64,000 bases of DNA, taken from Comamonas endophytica (lineage in GTDB: Bacteria > Pseudomonadota > Gammaproteobacteria > Burkholderiales > Burkholderiaceae_C). Below, piece after piece: positions 45,895 through 56,621 of this stretch (positions are counted from its first letter, which is position 1; every line of letters starts with the position of its first letter). The notes below the pieces were generated by a model. It searched no databases and was not told the origin of the DNA. It worked only from the letters and a program-made list of their open reading frames with translations. Position numbers and translations under genes: made by a program. The stretch lies in NCBI RefSeq assembly GCF_023634805.2, contig NZ_CP106881.1, positions 1,891,501 through 1,955,500 on the forward strand, written 5' to 3'.

Positions 45895-47028
45895 ATGACA
45901 AAACATCGGGTGGTGGTGGGCCTTTCGGGCGGCGTGGATTCGGCGGTGACCGCTTATCTGCTCAAGCAGCAGGGCCATGACGTGGTCGGCATCTTCATGA
46001 AGAACTGGGAAGATGACGACGACAGCGAATTCTGTTCGTCCAATATCGACTTCGTCGACGCGGCGGCCGTGGCCGACGTGATCGGCATCGAGATCGAGCA
46101 CGTGAACTTCGCGGCCGAGTACAAGGACCGGGTGTTCGCCGAGTTCCTGCGCGAATACCAGGCCGGGCGCACGCCCAACCCCGACGTGCTGTGCAACGCC
46201 GAGATCAAGTTCAAGGCCTTCCTCGACCACGCGATGCGCCTGGGCGCCGAGAAGATCGCCACCGGCCACTATGCGCGCGTGCGTCAGAACCTCGAAACGC
46301 AGCGCTTCGAGCTGCTCAAGGGGCTGGATCCGTCCAAGGACCAGAGCTATTTCCTGCACCGCCTGAACCAGGCACAGCTGTCGAAGACCATGTTTCCCGT
46401 GGGCGAGCTGCACAAGTCCGAGGTGCGGCGCATTGCGGAGGAAATCGGCCTGCCGAACGCGAAGAAGAAGGACTCGACCGGCATCTGCTTCATTGGCGAG
46501 CGGCCCTTCCGCGACTTCCTCAACCGCTACATCAACAAGGAACCGGGCTGGATCCTCGACGAGCGCGACCGCCGGCTGGGGCGCCACCAGGGCCTGTCGT
46601 TCTACACGCTGGGCCAGCGCCAGGGCCTGGGCATCGGTGGCATCAAGGACAAGAGTGCGCAACGCGGCGGCGGCGAGCACCAGCCATGGTTCGTTGCGCG
46701 CAAGGAGCTCGACCGCAACGTGCTGCGCGTGGTGCAGGGCCATGACCACCCCTGGCTGTTGACGCAGCAACTCGATGCCGACAACGCCAGCTGGGTCGCG
46801 GGCGAGCCCCCGGCCGCGGGAAGCTATGGCTCGAAGACGCGCTACCGCCAGCCGGATTCGCCAGCCGTGATCAGCCAGGCGGGCGAGGCCACCTTCCGCC
46901 TGGACTTCCCCGAGCCGCAATGGGCGGTCACGCCGGGGCAGTCGGCCGTGCTGTATGACGGGGAGGTCTGCCTGGGCGGAGGGATGATTTCCGCGGTGGC
47001 GGCGTATTCGGAGCCAGCACAGGGCTGA
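45895..47028 (+). CDS. mnmA: tRNA-specific 2-thiouridylase MnmA
   Basis: Thiolates U34 of Glu, Gln and Lys tRNAs. 377 residues with the PP-loop [18 protein letters not shown], the first catalytic Cys in [12 protein letters not shown], and the second in [17 protein letters not shown]. The swivel and beta-barrel domains follow ([34 protein letters not shown]). Length is normal. With MnmE at 18.4 kb, the window encodes enzymes for both parts of the mnm5s2U34 modification, though the two genes are far apart. Confidence 0.98.
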   Translation: MTKHRVVVGLSGGVDSAVTAYLLKQQGHDVVGIFMKNWEDDDDSEFCSSNIDFVDAAAVADVIGIEIEHVNFAAEYKDRVFAEFLREYQAGRTPNPDVLCNAEIKFKAFLDHAMRLGAEKIATGHYARVRQNLETQRFELLKGLDPSKDQSYFLHRLNQAQLSKTMFPVGELHKSEVRRIAEEIGLPNAKKKDSTGICFIGERPFRDFLNRYINKEPGWILDERDRRLGRHQGLSFYTLGQRQGLGIGGIKDKSAQRGGGEHQPWFVARKELDRNVLRVVQGHDHPWLLTQQLDADNASWVAGEPPAAGSYGSKTRYRQPDSPAVISQAGEATFRLDFPEPQWAVTPGQSAVLYDGEVCLGGGMISAVAAYSEPAQG

Positions 47029-47117
47029 GCCCGGGCGCGCCCTGTCGCCACGCGGCCCGTCTGTTTTCGAGGGCCGGCCCAGGGCAACCCATCCCCGGAG
47101 TCTTGCGCCGGCTGCGC

Positions 47118-47471
47118 CTATTCGTCGAGCAGCGGCACGAAACCGCCAAAGATCATGCGCTTGCCGTCAAACGGCATCTGTTTGTCCATGCCCTCGAAGC
47201 GCGGGTCCTTCATGGCCTCCTGGTTGACCCGGTCACGCACTTCGCGCGACGGGTATTCGATCCAGGAGAACACGACGATCTCGCCGTCCTCGGCCTTGAC
47301 CGCGCCGCGGAAGTCGGTCAGCTTGCCTTCGGGCACATCGTCGCCCCAGCACTCCACGACGCGCGTGGCGCCATGGTCCTTGAAGACCTGGGCCGCGCGG
47401 GCCGCGAGTTCCAGGTATTGCTGCTTGTTGGCGGCCGGCACGGCGACCACGAATCCATCGACGTATTTCAT
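47118..47471 (-). CDS. DUF1428 (YbaA-like) protein
   Basis: 117 residues from ATG 47471 (MKYVDGFVVAVPAANKQQY). The family core VVECWGDDVPEGKLTDFRGA and FSWIEYPSREVRDRVNQEAM followed by KDPRF is complete, ending KRMIFGGFVPLLDE. It is a dimeric alpha/beta-barrel-like fold of unknown function, distantly resembling the antibiotic-monooxygenase fold. The size equals the usual family length. Confidence 0.93.
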   Translation of the reverse strand: MKYVDGFVVAVPAANKQQYLELAARAAQVFKDHGATRVVECWGDDVPEGKLTDFRGAVKAEDGEIVVFSWIEYPSREVRDRVNQEAMKDPRFEGMDKQMPFDGKRMIFGGFVPLLDE

Positions 47472-47579
47472 GGCGAGGCTCCTGCAAAAGGAGGCCCATG
47501 CTCGCAGAAGACAACGGCCTGATGCGGCTGCAGACCACATCAGGCCGATGGTCAATGGCCCCGGCCGGGGTGCGATGCC

Positions 47580-48626
47580 TCAGTAGCCGCTGAGCGACTG
47601 GCGCAGGCGTTCGCCCGCATAGGCCTGGGCTTCGCGCGCCTTCTCCAGCACCGCCGCGGCGCCGAAGAATTCATGCGCCACGCCCTCGTACTCACGGCGC
47701 TCGACGGGTACCTGCGCGTTGCGCAGCGCATCTTCCAGCTTGGCGCCATCGCTGCGCAGCGGGTCCAGGCGGGCGTTGATGATGGTCACCGGCGGCAAGC
47801 CGCGCAGGTCGGCGTCGATCAGCGACAGGCGCGGGTCGTTGAGGTCCTCCTGCGTGCGGATCAGGTGGTCGACGAACCACTTGATCATCGCGCGGTTCAG
47901 CGGCTTGGCGATCGCGTTCTCGAGATAGGACTCGGTGTTGAGGCTGGTCTGCGCCACCGGGTAGACGCTCAGGATGTGGCGCGGCATGGGCAGGCCGGCG
48001 TTGCGCGCCGCAAAGGCGGTGGCCACGGCCAGGTTGCCGCCCGCGCTTTCGCCGGCCAGGGCCAGGCGCGTGGGGTCGCCGCCGATGCGCGCCGCATGCT
48101 CGGTCAGCCAGCGGTAGCTGGCCAGCGCGTCTTCCCAGGCGGTGGGGAACTTGTGCTCGGGCGCCTGGCGGTAGTCGACGGAGACCACGATCGCATGCGC
48201 CTGCCTGGCCAGGCCGCGCGCGCCGCCGTCATAGACTTCCTTGCTGGCGATGACCCAGCCGCCGCCGTGGAAGTAGAGGATCACGGGCAGGCCGGCGGGC
48301 GAGGCCGCGGAATCGTGCGGCGTGTAGACCGTGGCCGGCAGCACCACGCTGCCGGTGTCGATGGACAGCGGCATGGCGCGCACGCCCGGCACCAGCACCT
48401 CGGGGTCGGTGGAGCGTCCTTGCAGCGTCAGCAGGTGGTGCACCGCATCGGCCGCCGTGGGCTGGCGGCGCGCTTCCTCGGCGGACAGCTTCTCGATGGC
48501 CTTGGGGTGCAGCGCATCATGGGCCTTGGCCAGCTCCAACTGGTCTTCGTCGGCACGGATCGCAGCCACTGCGTTGGACAGCGCATCGATGATGGGGTTG
48601 GGTTCGCCGTGCTGGTCGTTGCTCAT
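47580..48626 (-). CDS. HSL-type alpha/beta hydrolase (esterase)
   Basis: 348-residue hormone-sensitive-lipase-family esterase. Oxyanion motif HGGGW (VILYFHGGGWVIAS), nucleophile GESAGGNLAVA, and catalytic Asp/His in DPLRSDG and EGVAHEFFG. No signal peptide, so it is cytoplasmic. The start ATG 48626 (MSNDQHGE) is set by where the protein-like sequence begins, with GAGAAAGTC upstream. Substrate unknown, probably short-chain esters. Confidence 0.93.
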   Translation of the reverse strand: MSNDQHGEPNPIIDALSNAVAAIRADEDQLELAKAHDALHPKAIEKLSAEEARRQPTAADAVHHLLTLQGRSTDPEVLVPGVRAMPLSIDTGSVVLPATVYTPHDSAASPAGLPVILYFHGGGWVIASKEVYDGGARGLARQAHAIVVSVDYRQAPEHKFPTAWEDALASYRWLTEHAARIGGDPTRLALAGESAGGNLAVATAFAARNAGLPMPRHILSVYPVAQTSLNTESYLENAIAKPLNRAMIKWFVDHLIRTQEDLNDPRLSLIDADLRGLPPVTIINARLDPLRSDGAKLEDALRNAQVPVERREYEGVAHEFFGAAAVLEKAREAQAYAGERLRQSLSGY

Positions 48627-48812
48627 GACGTTGACTTTCTCGAATGGTGTGGACCAATCGACTGTAGGGAGGAGGCCCAGTCCGTTGCGTCGGACGGAGC
48701 GCCGGCTGCTTGTGGCCGCTTTTTTGCAGGCGTCGTGGCCTGCCGGCGGATTTTTGCGTTCCGGCAGCCATCGATAGGGCTGATCGAACTGCTGGCGCGC
48801 ATAGCATTGCGC

Positions 48813-49793
48813 ATGTCCCAGATGTCCCCGTCCATACCCGCTCCATCCCGCAACCGCACCGCCACCGGCATCGCCTATGGCGCAGGCGCAGGAGCGCTCT
48901 GGGGACTGGTCTTCCTGGCACCGGAGCTGGCCGGGGAATTCGGGCCGCTGCAGCTGAGCGTGGGACGCTATCTCTGCTACGGATTGATCGCACTGGCACT
49001 GATCGCGCCGCGCTGGCGCGGGCTGCGCGCCCATGTCTCGCGCCGCCAGTGGGGCCAGCTGTGCTGGCTGGCGCTGGCCGGCAACACGCTGTATTACGTG
49101 CTGCTGTCGGCCGCGGTGCAGATCGGCGGCATTGCCATGACCTCGCTGGTCATCGGCTTCCTGCCCGTCGCCGTCACGCTGATCGGCAGCCGCGACCATG
49201 GCGCCGTGCCGCTGCGGCGCATGCTGCCCTCGATGCTGCTGTGCGCATTGGGCGCGCTGTGCATTGGCTGGCAGGCGGTTGCGGCTCCCGTGGCGGGCGA
49301 TGCCAGCCAGCAGTTGCTGGGCCTGGCCTGCGCCGTCGGCGCGCTGGTGTCGTGGACGGCCTTTGCGGTCGGCAATGCGCGCTGCCTCGGGCGGCTGCAG
49401 CAGGTCACGGCCCATGAGTGGAACCTGCTGACCGGGCTGGTCACCGGCGCGCAGAGCCTGCTGTTGCTGCCGCTGGCGCTGCTGCTGGAGAGCACGCAGC
49501 ACGGCGCGCATGAATGGGCGCGGTTTGCCGCGGTGTCGGTGGCTGTGGCGGTATTTGCTTCGGTGATCGGCAACGCCCTGTGGAACCGCATGAGCCGCCT
49601 GCTGCCCCTGACGCTGGTGGGACAGATGATCCTGTTTGAAACCGTCTTCGCGCTGTTCTATGGGCTGTTGTGGGAGCAGCGCATGCCGACGCTGGCGGAG
49701 ATGGCCGCCTTTGTCTGCGTGGTGCTGGGGGTGCTGTCGTGCCTGGCGGCGCACCGGCGGCCGGCGGCGCGCGAAGCGGTGCCGCAGGCCTGA
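48813..49793 (+). CDS. EamA/DMT-family transporter
   Basis: 326-residue inner-membrane protein with about ten membrane segments and the two-fold EamA repeat. The first half begins GIAYGAGAGALWGLVFLAPE and the second begins LLGLACAVGALVSWTAFAVG. The length and the LFETVFALFYGLLWEQ segment near the end fit drug/metabolite exporters. The start ATG 48813 is chosen with a basic N-terminus (SRNRTATG). The substrate is not predictable. Confidence 0.9.
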   Translation: MSQMSPSIPAPSRNRTATGIAYGAGAGALWGLVFLAPELAGEFGPLQLSVGRYLCYGLIALALIAPRWRGLRAHVSRRQWGQLCWLALAGNTLYYVLLSAAVQIGGIAMTSLVIGFLPVAVTLIGSRDHGAVPLRRMLPSMLLCALGALCIGWQAVAAPVAGDASQQLLGLACAVGALVSWTAFAVGNARCLGRLQQVTAHEWNLLTGLVTGAQSLLLLPLALLLESTQHGAHEWARFAAVSVAVAVFASVIGNALWNRMSRLLPLTLVGQMILFETVFALFYGLLWEQRMPTLAEMAAFVCVVLGVLSCLAAHRRPAAREAVPQA

Positions 49794-49827
49794 GCGCACG
49801 AGCCACGCAAACCGCCGGCCCATGAAA

Positions 49828-49858
49828 AATGCCCGAAGCGGCAGGCGCTTCGGGCATT
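49828..49858 (-). terminator. Intrinsic terminator after ssb
   Basis: AATGCCCGAAGCG / CGCTTCGGGCATT, 13-base arms with a five-base loop. On the minus strand the stem is followed by TTTTTC. It lies 24 bases past the ssb stop; it may also serve the convergent EamA gene weakly. Confidence 0.88.
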
Positions 49859-49882
49859 GGTGCGGTCCGGAAAGAACCGGCT

Positions 49883-50443
49883 TCAGAACGGGATGTCGTC
49901 ATCCATGTCGTCAAAGCCCGAAGCCGCGCGCTGCGGTGCCGGAGCCTGTGCCGGAGGAGCCATGCGCTGGGCAGGTGCGGGCGCGCGGGGAGCGGCTGGG
50001 GGCGCCGCGCGGCGCGGGGCTTCGTAGCCGCCGTTGCCGCCACCGTTGTCGCCATAGCCGCTGTCGTCGCCGTAGCCGCCGCCTTGCTGGCCGCCGCCCA
50101 TGCCCTGGCGGCTGCCCAGCATCTGCATGGTGTCGGCGCGGATTTCCGTCGCGTAGCGTTCCTGGCCCGAGGCCTGGTCGGTCCACTTGCGCGTGCGCAG
50201 CGAGCCCTCGACGTAGACCTGCGAGCCCTTGCGCAGGTACTGGCCGACGATCTCGGCCAAGCGCCCGTTGAACACCACGCGGTGCCATTCGGTGGCTTCC
50301 TTGTTCTCGCCGGTGTTCTTGTCGCGCCAGCGGTCGGTGGTGGCGATGGTCACGTTGGCCACCTGGTCACCGCTGGGGAAGGTGCGCATTTCGGGATCGC
50401 GGCCCAGATTGCCGACGATGATGACTTTGTTGACGGATGCCAT
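49883..50443 (-). CDS. ssb: Single-stranded DNA-binding protein
   Basis: 186 residues. OB-fold domain (about 1-110: [55 protein letters not shown]), a Gly/Pro/Ala/Gln-rich flexible linker ([20 protein letters not shown]), and the acidic protein-interaction tip DDDIPF. All parts are intact. It lies downstream of an MFS gene on the same strand and near uvrA, a neighbourhood recalling the divergent uvrA-ssb pair of enterobacteria but with the MFS gene in between. Confidence 0.98.
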   Translation of the reverse strand: MASVNKVIIVGNLGRDPEMRTFPSGDQVANVTIATTDRWRDKNTGENKEATEWHRVVFNGRLAEIVGQYLRKGSQVYVEGSLRTRKWTDQASGQERYATEIRADTMQMLGSRQGMGGGQQGGGYGDDSGYGDNGGGNGGYEAPRRAAPPAAPRAPAPAQRMAPPAQAPAPQRAASGFDDMDDDIPF

Positions 50444-50600
50444 GAAAAACCTCGAAAGATAGGTAGCGCGAACCAGAAGATGAGGGGGCCCGCGCCAGAT
50501 GCTTGGATTGCGCCGTTCCCCCCGGAAACGCCGCAGATGGAGAGCATATCCTGTTGTCCAAGACTTCGGGCAAACCCGTGATCTTGCAATGGGTGGGCGC

Positions 50601-51782
50601 TCAGTGGCCGCCGGTTTTACCTACGGGACGCAGCGGCCAGGTCACGGTCAGCCACAGCGCCGTGAGCGCCGCCGTCACCACGAACAGCCCCGGCATGCCG
50701 GCCCATTTGGCGATCGCGCCGCCCAGCGCGCCGCCGGCGAACAGGCCCAGCGACTGCAGCGTGTTGTAGCTGCCCAGCGCCGCGCCGCGCAGCGGCGTGG
50801 GCGCCATGCGCGAGACCAGGCTGGGCTGGCTGGCCTCGAGGATGTTGAAGCCGCAAAAGAAGATCAGCATCAGCAGGCCCATGAGCCACAGCGAGGGGGC
50901 GGCGCCGCTGAGCGCCACGGCGCCCAGGCCCAGCTGCACGACCAGCACCAGCGCGATGGCGCCGAGCAGCGCCATGCGCAGCTTGCCCCGGCGTTCGAGC
51001 GAGAACATGCCGCCCATGGCAATGAACGACAGCAGCACCGCGGGCAGGTAGATCTGCCAGTGCGCGCCTTTGGCGAGCCCGGACTGCAGCAGCAGCGCCG
51101 GCACCGCGACCCACATCGCCATCTGCACCGTGTGCAGGATGAACACGCCCAGGTTCAGGCGCAGCAGATCGGGCTGCCGCAGCAGCTCGACGAGCCGGCC
51201 GCGCGGCATGTCCTTGTGCTTTTGCGGCTCGGGCGGCACCACCCACAGCACGACCGCCACGCCGGCCAGCGCCAGCGCGAAAGTGAAGCCGAACACGCCC
51301 GACAGACCCGCCCAGGCGGCCAGCACCGGGCCGGCCACCAGCGCCAGCGCGAACATCAGCCCGATCGAGGCGCCGATCAGCGCCATGGCCTTGGTGCGCA
51401 CCGCGTCGCGCGTCTGATCGGCGAGCAACGCCGTGACGGCGGCCGAGACCGCGCCCGCGCCCTGCAGGCCGCGGCCCAGCAGCAGGCCGGTGAGCGAATC
51501 CGCCAGCGCTGCGACCAGGCTGCCGGCGGCAAACACCAGCAGGCCGATGACGATCACGCGCTTGCGGCCGAAGCGGTCCGAGGCCAGGCCCAGCGGCAAC
51601 TGGAACAGCGCCTGCGTCAGGCCATAGATGCCCATGGCCAGGCCGACCAGCGCCGGATCGTCGCCGCCCGGGTAGCGGCGGGCCTCGAGCGCGAAGACCG
51701 GCAGCACCAGGAACAGCCCCAGCATGCGCAGCGCGAAGATCAGCGCCAGGCTGCCACTGGCACGGCGCTCGAGCGGCGTCAT
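50601..51782 (-). CDS. MFS transporter
   Basis: 393-residue major facilitator with about 12 membrane segments. The loop 2-3 motif is [20 protein letters not shown]. Segment 4 contains [18 protein letters not shown], which fits drug:H+ antiporters. The start ATG 51782 ([10 protein letters not shown]) is set by the onset of the amphipathic N-terminus; no strong ribosome-binding site is visible. It is divergent from uvrA. I found no LexA-like CTGT-N8-ACAG in the 217 bases between them. Substrate unknown. Confidence 0.92.
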   Translation of the reverse strand: MTPLERRASGSLALIFALRMLGLFLVLPVFALEARRYPGGDDPALVGLAMGIYGLTQALFQLPLGLASDRFGRKRVIVIGLLVFAAGSLVAALADSLTGLLLGRGLQGAGAVSAAVTALLADQTRDAVRTKAMALIGASIGLMFALALVAGPVLAAWAGLSGVFGFTFALALAGVAVVLWVVPPEPQKHKDMPRGRLVELLRQPDLLRLNLGVFILHTVQMAMWVAVPALLLQSGLAKGAHWQIYLPAVLLSFIAMGGMFSLERRGKLRMALLGAIALVLVVQLGLGAVALSGAAPSLWLMGLLMLIFFCGFNILEASQPSLVSRMAPTPLRGAALGSYNTLQSLGLFAGGALGGAIAKWAGMPGLFVVTAALTALWLTVTWPLRPVGKTGGH

Positions 51783-51999
51783 GGTGGAGGAGTCCAGGGC
51801 GGGTGCAGCCGCGGAAAGGGGGGAGGTCGTTTGTGGCACGCGCAACAAATGCAATGGATGGGCAAGTGATTGGGGAAAGGCAGCGGCCGCGCGCGGCCTG
51901 CAATAACAGCCCCGATTGTCCGTGATCTGCAAGTCCGGCACTCGCCAGGGGCCAGGCTCACTATCATGCTAGGTTTCCCCGCATGGAACGCCCGCGCCC

Positions 52000-54900
52000 G
52001 TGAACGACCCCACTCCTTCCTCTTCCGAGCTGGCCGGCGGCGCCGATTCCGGCCGCTACCTGGGCCACGCGCTGGCCCAGGCGCGCATCAGCATCCGCGG
52101 AGCGCGCACGCACAACCTGAAGAACGTCGACCTCGACATCCCGCGCAACCAGCTGGTGGTCATCACCGGCCTGTCGGGCTCGGGCAAGTCCAGCCTGGCC
52201 TTCGACACGCTCTATGCCGAGGGGCAGCGGCGCTATGTCGAGAGCCTGTCGGCCTATGCGCGCCAGTTCCTCGGAAGGCTCGACAAGCCCGATGTGGACC
52301 TGATCGAAGGCCTGTCGCCGGCGATCAGCATCGAGCAGAAGGCCACCAGCCATAACCCGCGCTCCACCGTCGGCACGGTCACCGAGATCAACGACTACCT
52401 GCGCCTGCTCTACGCGCGCGCGGGCACGCCGTACTGCCCCGAGCACCATCTGCCGCTGCAGTCGCAGACCATCAGCCAGATGGTCGATGCCGCGCTGGCG
52501 CTGCCCGAGGACACCAAGCTGATGGTGCTCGGGCCGCTGGCGCGCGAGAAGAAGGGCGAGTTCAGCGAGCTGTTCGCGCAGCTGCAGGCGCAGGGCTACG
52601 TGCGCTTTCGCATCGACGGAAAGATCCATGAAGTTGAGTCGCTGCCGCAGCTGCAGAAGAACGAGAAGCACTCGATCGACGTGGTCATCGACCGGCTCAA
52701 GGTGCGGCCCGACGCCGCGCAGCGCCTGGCCGAGAGCTTCGAGGCCGCGCTGCGCGCCGGCGGCCAGGAGGCGGGCGGGCGGCTGATCGCGCTGGAGATG
52801 GACACCGGCGTGGAGCACTGGTTCAGCGCCAAGTTCGCCTGCCCGATCTGCAGCTACTCGCTGCCCGAGCTCGAGCCGCGGCTGTTTTCCTTCAACTCGC
52901 CGCAGGGCGCCTGCCCGACCTGCGACGGCCTGGGGCAGACCGAGACCTTCGATCCCGAGCGCGTGGTGGCCTTTCCCTCGCTGAGCCTGGCCAGCGGCGC
53001 GATCAACGGCTGGGACCGGCGCAATGCCTATTACTTCACGCTGCTGGAAAGCGTGCTCAAGCACTACGGCGCCGACATCGAGCAGCCCTTCGAGGAGCTG
53101 CCCGAGCCGGTGCGCAACGCCGTGCTCTGGGGCTCGGGCGAGGAGGCCATCGCCTTTGCCTATTTCACCGACAGCGGCAAGAACAAGAGCCAGCCGCTGA
53201 TCAAGCACCACCCCTTCGAGGGCGTCATCCCCAACATCACGCGGCGCTACCGCGAAACCGACTCCAGCGTGGTGCGCGACGACCTGGCGCGCCTGCGCAG
53301 CACGCGCTGCTGCCCCGACTGCGAGGGCACGCGGCTGCGGCGCGAGGCGCGCTGGGTGCGCATCGGCGAGGGCGAGCAGCAGCGCGCGATCTACGAGGTC
53401 AGCCGCGCGACGCTGGCCGAGGCCCATGCCTGGTTCGCGCAGCTGAAGCTGCAGGGCGCGAAGGCCGACATCGCCGACAAGGTGGTGCGCGAGATCACCG
53501 CGCGGCTTATGTTTCTCAACGACGTCGGCCTGAGCTACCTGAGCCTGGACCGCAGCGCCGAGACGCTGTCCGGCGGCGAGGCGCAGCGCATCCGGCTGGC
53601 CAGCCAGATCGGCAGCGGCCTCACGGGCGTGATGTACGTGCTGGATGAACCCAGCATCGGCCTGCACCAGCGCGACAACGACCGGCTGATCGCCACGCTG
53701 CAGCACCTGCGCAACATCGGCAACAGCGTGATCGTGGTCGAGCACGACGAGGACATGATGCGCGCCGCCGACCAGATCATCGACATGGGCCCGGGCGCGG
53801 GGCTGCACGGCGGGCGCGTCATGGCGCAGGGCAGCTATGACGAGGTGCGCGCCAACCCCGATTCGCCCACCGGGCGCTATCTGGCCGGAACGCAGACCAT
53901 CGAGGTGCCCAAAAGGCGCACGCCCTGGCTGCCGGTGGTGAAGTCGGCCGAGCCCGCGGCGGCGCCGGCCAAATCGCGCTTTCCGGTCTCCGCCGCGGCG
54001 CAGCGGCGCGCCGAGCGCCAGGCCGAGCATGTCGCGCGCCAGGGCGCGCTGCAGGCCATCAGCGTGGTCGGCGCGCGCGGGCACAACCTGAAGAACGTCA
54101 CGGTGGAGTTTCCCGTGGGGCTGCTGACCTGCGTGACCGGGGTCTCGGGCTCGGGCAAGAGCACGCTGGTCAACGACACGCTGTACGCCGAGGTCGCGCG
54201 CCAGCTCTACCGCGCCAGCGAGGAGCCCGCGCCGCATGACGAGGTGGTCGGCATCGAGTATTTCGACAAGGTCATCAATGTGGACCAGTCGCCGATCGGG
54301 CGCACGCCGCGCAGCAACCCCGCGACCTACACCGGCCTGTTCACGCCGATACGCGATCTCATGGCCGAGACCGCCACCGCGCGCGAACGCGGCTACGGCC
54401 CCGGGCGCTTCAGCTTCAACGTCGCCGGCGGGCGCTGCGAGGCCTGCCAGGGCGATGGCGTGGTCAAGGTCGAGATGCACTTCCTGCCCGATGTCTACGT
54501 GCCCTGCGATGTCTGCCACGGCGAGCGCTACAACCGCGAGACGCTGGAGGTGCAGTGGAAGGGCCGCAACATCGCGCAGATCCTGCAGATGACCGTGGAG
54601 GATGCATACGCCTTCTTCCAGGACGTGCCGGCGATCGCGCGCAAGCTGCAGACGCTGCTGGCCGTGGGGCTGTCGTACATCCGCCTGGGGCAGAGCGCGA
54701 CCACGCTGTCGGGCGGCGAGGCGCAGCGCGTCAAGCTGGCGCAGGAGCTGAGCAAGCGCGACACCGGGCGCACGCTCTACATCCTCGACGAGCCGACAAC
54801 GGGCCTGCACTTCGCCGATATCGACCTGCTGCTCAAGGTGCTGCACCAACTGCGCGACGCGGGCAACACCATCGTCGTGATCGAGCACAACCTCGATGTG

Positions 54901-55044
54901 ATCAAGACCGCCGACTGGCTGATCGACATGGGCCCCGAGGGCGGCGCGGGCGGCGGCAACGTGGTGGCCACGGGCACGCCGGAGCAGCTGGCGGCGCACG
55001 AGGGGAGCCATACGGGGCATTATTTGAAGAGGTATCTGGGGTAG
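52000..55044 (+). CDS. uvrA: Excinuclease ABC subunit UvrA
   Basis: Damage-recognition ATPase of nucleotide excision repair. 1014 residues, somewhat longer than the usual ~940 because of an N-terminal leader of about 30 residues and a linker near residue 640-680. Two ABC ATPase modules are present. Walker A motifs are [18 protein letters not shown] and [21 protein letters not shown] signatures lie within [18 protein letters not shown] and [18 protein letters not shown]. Zinc motifs are CPICSYS...CPTCDG and CEACQGDG...CDVCHGERY. The start is GTG at 52000. Confidence 0.98.
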   Translation: MNDPTPSSSELAGGADSGRYLGHALAQARISIRGARTHNLKNVDLDIPRNQLVVITGLSGSGKSSLAFDTLYAEGQRRYVESLSAYARQFLGRLDKPDVDLIEGLSPAISIEQKATSHNPRSTVGTVTEINDYLRLLYARAGTPYCPEHHLPLQSQTISQMVDAALALPEDTKLMVLGPLAREKKGEFSELFAQLQAQGYVRFRIDGKIHEVESLPQLQKNEKHSIDVVIDRLKVRPDAAQRLAESFEAALRAGGQEAGGRLIALEMDTGVEHWFSAKFACPICSYSLPELEPRLFSFNSPQGACPTCDGLGQTETFDPERVVAFPSLSLASGAINGWDRRNAYYFTLLESVLKHYGADIEQPFEELPEPVRNAVLWGSGEEAIAFAYFTDSGKNKSQPLIKHHPFEGVIPNITRRYRETDSSVVRDDLARLRSTRCCPDCEGTRLRREARWVRIGEGEQQRAIYEVSRATLAEAHAWFAQLKLQGAKADIADKVVREITARLMFLNDVGLSYLSLDRSAETLSGGEAQRIRLASQIGSGLTGVMYVLDEPSIGLHQRDNDRLIATLQHLRNIGNSVIVVEHDEDMMRAADQIIDMGPGAGLHGGRVMAQGSYDEVRANPDSPTGRYLAGTQTIEVPKRRTPWLPVVKSAEPAAAPAKSRFPVSAAAQRRAERQAEHVARQGALQAISVVGARGHNLKNVTVEFPVGLLTCVTGVSGSGKSTLVNDTLYAEVARQLYRASEEPAPHDEVVGIEYFDKVINVDQSPIGRTPRSNPATYTGLFTPIRDLMAETATARERGYGPGRFSFNVAGGRCEACQGDGVVKVEMHFLPDVYVPCDVCHGERYNRETLEVQWKGRNIAQILQMTVEDAYAFFQDVPAIARKLQTLLAVGLSYIRLGQSATTLSGGEAQRVKLAQELSKRDTGRTLYILDEPTTGLHFADIDLLLKVLHQLRDAGNTIVVIEHNLDVIKTADWLIDMGPEGGAGGGNVVATGTPEQLAAHEGSHTGHYLKRYLG

Positions 55045-55064
55045 GGCGGGGGCCTTTCTGGAGG

Positions 55065-55222
55065 GCTGGCCGTCATCCTTCGTCCTTCGGCAAGCTCAGG
55101 ATCAGGACGAACGGTTGTTGCGTTCGTGGTGAGCTTGCCTGGGCGGCCCCGTCGAACCATGGACGTCCTGCCCTTCACTAGAGGGCGGGCCGTTCATCCT
55201 TCGACAAGCTCAGGACGAACGG
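55065..55222. repeat. Dispersed repeat cluster
   Basis: Three units. Near 55075-55115 a unit shows a small internal duplication (CAGGATCAGGACG). Near 55120-55165 an inverse unit carries the 14-base insert CCTGGGCGGCCCCG between GAGCTTG and TCGAACC, exactly as at about 175 in this window. Near 55195-55222 a plain ATCCTTCGACAAGCTCAGGA unit lies next. The cluster fills most of the 300-base gap between uvrA and the FAD oxidoreductase. Confidence 0.85.
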
Positions 55223-55344
55223 GTATGCGAACGTCCTGCCGCAGGATCACCACTGGCTTGCCCCGCACCCCCGCACCGACAGGCAAGCCGGCCCCCGCGT
55301 ACAACCATAGTCAATGGACAGAGTTTTCCCGCCAAGGAGATTCC

Positions 55345-56490
55345 ATGGCACCCATTGATTTCGTGGTGGTCGGCGCCGGCATCGCGGGCGCGTCCGTGGC
55401 CTGGCAATTGGCCGGGCGCGCCTCGGTGCTGGTGCTCGAGCGCGAGAGCCAGCCGGGCTATCACTCGACGGGACGCTCGGCGGCGCTGTTTCTCGAGCAT
55501 TACGGCCCCTCGCAGGTGCAGGCGCTGACGCGCGCCAGCCGCGCTTTTTATTCCTCCCCGCCCGCGGATTTCATGCCCGGACCGGTGCTGAGCCCGCGCG
55601 GCGCGCTGTATGTGGCGCGCGCCGACCAGCGCGCGCAGCTCGAGGCGGCGTATGCCGAGGCGCGGCTGCATTCGCAAGCCGTGCGCTGGCTGGAGCGCGA
55701 TGGCTTGCTGGCGCTGGTGCCCTGCCTGCGCGCGCAGGTGGTGGAGGCCGGCTTTCTGGACGAGAACGCGCGCGACATGGAGGTGCATGGGTTGCACCAG
55801 GGCTTCTTGCGCGGCCTGCGTCTGCAAGGCGGGCATCTGCGCTGCGCTGCCGAGGTCGTGTCGCTGGCGCCGGACCCGGCCCAGGGCTGCTGGCGGATCG
55901 ACCTGGCCGATGGCAGCCGCATCGCGGCGCGCCATGTGGTCGATGCCGCGGGCGCCTGGGCCGACGCGCTGGCGGCGCTGGCCGGCATCGCGCCGCTGGG
56001 GCTGGTGCCCAAGCGCCGAAGCGCCTTCACCTTCGCCGCGCCCGCGGGCGTGGACACGCGCCACTGGCCGGCGGTGATGGGGGTGGACGACAGCTTCTAT
56101 TTCAAGCCCGATGCGGGGCAGATGCTGGGCTCGCCGGCCAATGCCGACCCGACCACGCCGCACGACGTGGTGCCCGAGGAAATCGACGTGGCGACGGGAA
56201 TTTTCCACATCGAGCAATACACCACGCTGCAGATCCGCCGGCCCTCGCATACCTGGGCCGGCCTGCGCTCCTTCGTGGCCGATGGCGAGCTGGTGATCGG
56301 CTGGGACGCGCCGCCCGAGCCCGGCCGGCCGGGCTTTTTCTGGCTGGCGGCACAGGGTGGCTATGGCATCCAGACCGCCTACGCCGCCGGCCTGCTGGCG
56401 CGCAACCTGCTGCTGGGCGAGGCGCTGGACATGCAACTGCAGGCCCAGGGCGTGCAGGCCGAAAGACTGTCGCCGGCGCGGCTGCGCTGA
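55345..56490 (+). CDS. FAD-dependent amino-acid oxidase/dehydrogenase-like protein
   Basis: 381-residue DAO-family flavoprotein. The N-terminal dinucleotide-binding motif is FVVVGAGIAGASVAWQLAGR. GYHSTGRSAALFLEHYGPSQ resembles the substrate-side region of glycine oxidase/D-amino-acid dehydrogenase relatives, and the C-terminal FAD motif is FFWLAAQGGYGIQTAYAAG. AAGGAG stands before ATG 55345. It oxidises an amine or 2-hydroxy acid; the substrate is not identifiable. Monocistronic. Confidence 0.9.
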   Translation: MAPIDFVVVGAGIAGASVAWQLAGRASVLVLERESQPGYHSTGRSAALFLEHYGPSQVQALTRASRAFYSSPPADFMPGPVLSPRGALYVARADQRAQLEAAYAEARLHSQAVRWLERDGLLALVPCLRAQVVEAGFLDENARDMEVHGLHQGFLRGLRLQGGHLRCAAEVVSLAPDPAQGCWRIDLADGSRIAARHVVDAAGAWADALAALAGIAPLGLVPKRRSAFTFAAPAGVDTRHWPAVMGVDDSFYFKPDAGQMLGSPANADPTTPHDVVPEEIDVATGIFHIEQYTTLQIRRPSHTWAGLRSFVADGELVIGWDAPPEPGRPGFFWLAAQGGYGIQTAYAAGLLARNLLLGEALDMQLQAQGVQAERLSPARLR

Positions 56491-56621
56491 CGCCATTCGG
56501 ACTTGTCCACATTTTCATCCACAGGGGGCAGGGAACTTTCGCGTGCGATCTGTCACCCGCGCGCCACACGCCTGTCATGGACGGGGCGTAGATTCAGGTT
56601 TTTCCCCAACCCGAGAATACG

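Noticed and set aside
51783..51999. LexA (SOS) box between the MFS gene and uvrA
   Set aside because: No CTGT-N8-ACAG sequence is present in the interval.
51964..55020. Minus-strand open frame of about 1000 codons opposite uvrA
   Set aside because: It is the antisense shadow of uvrA; no family motif, no ribosome-binding site.
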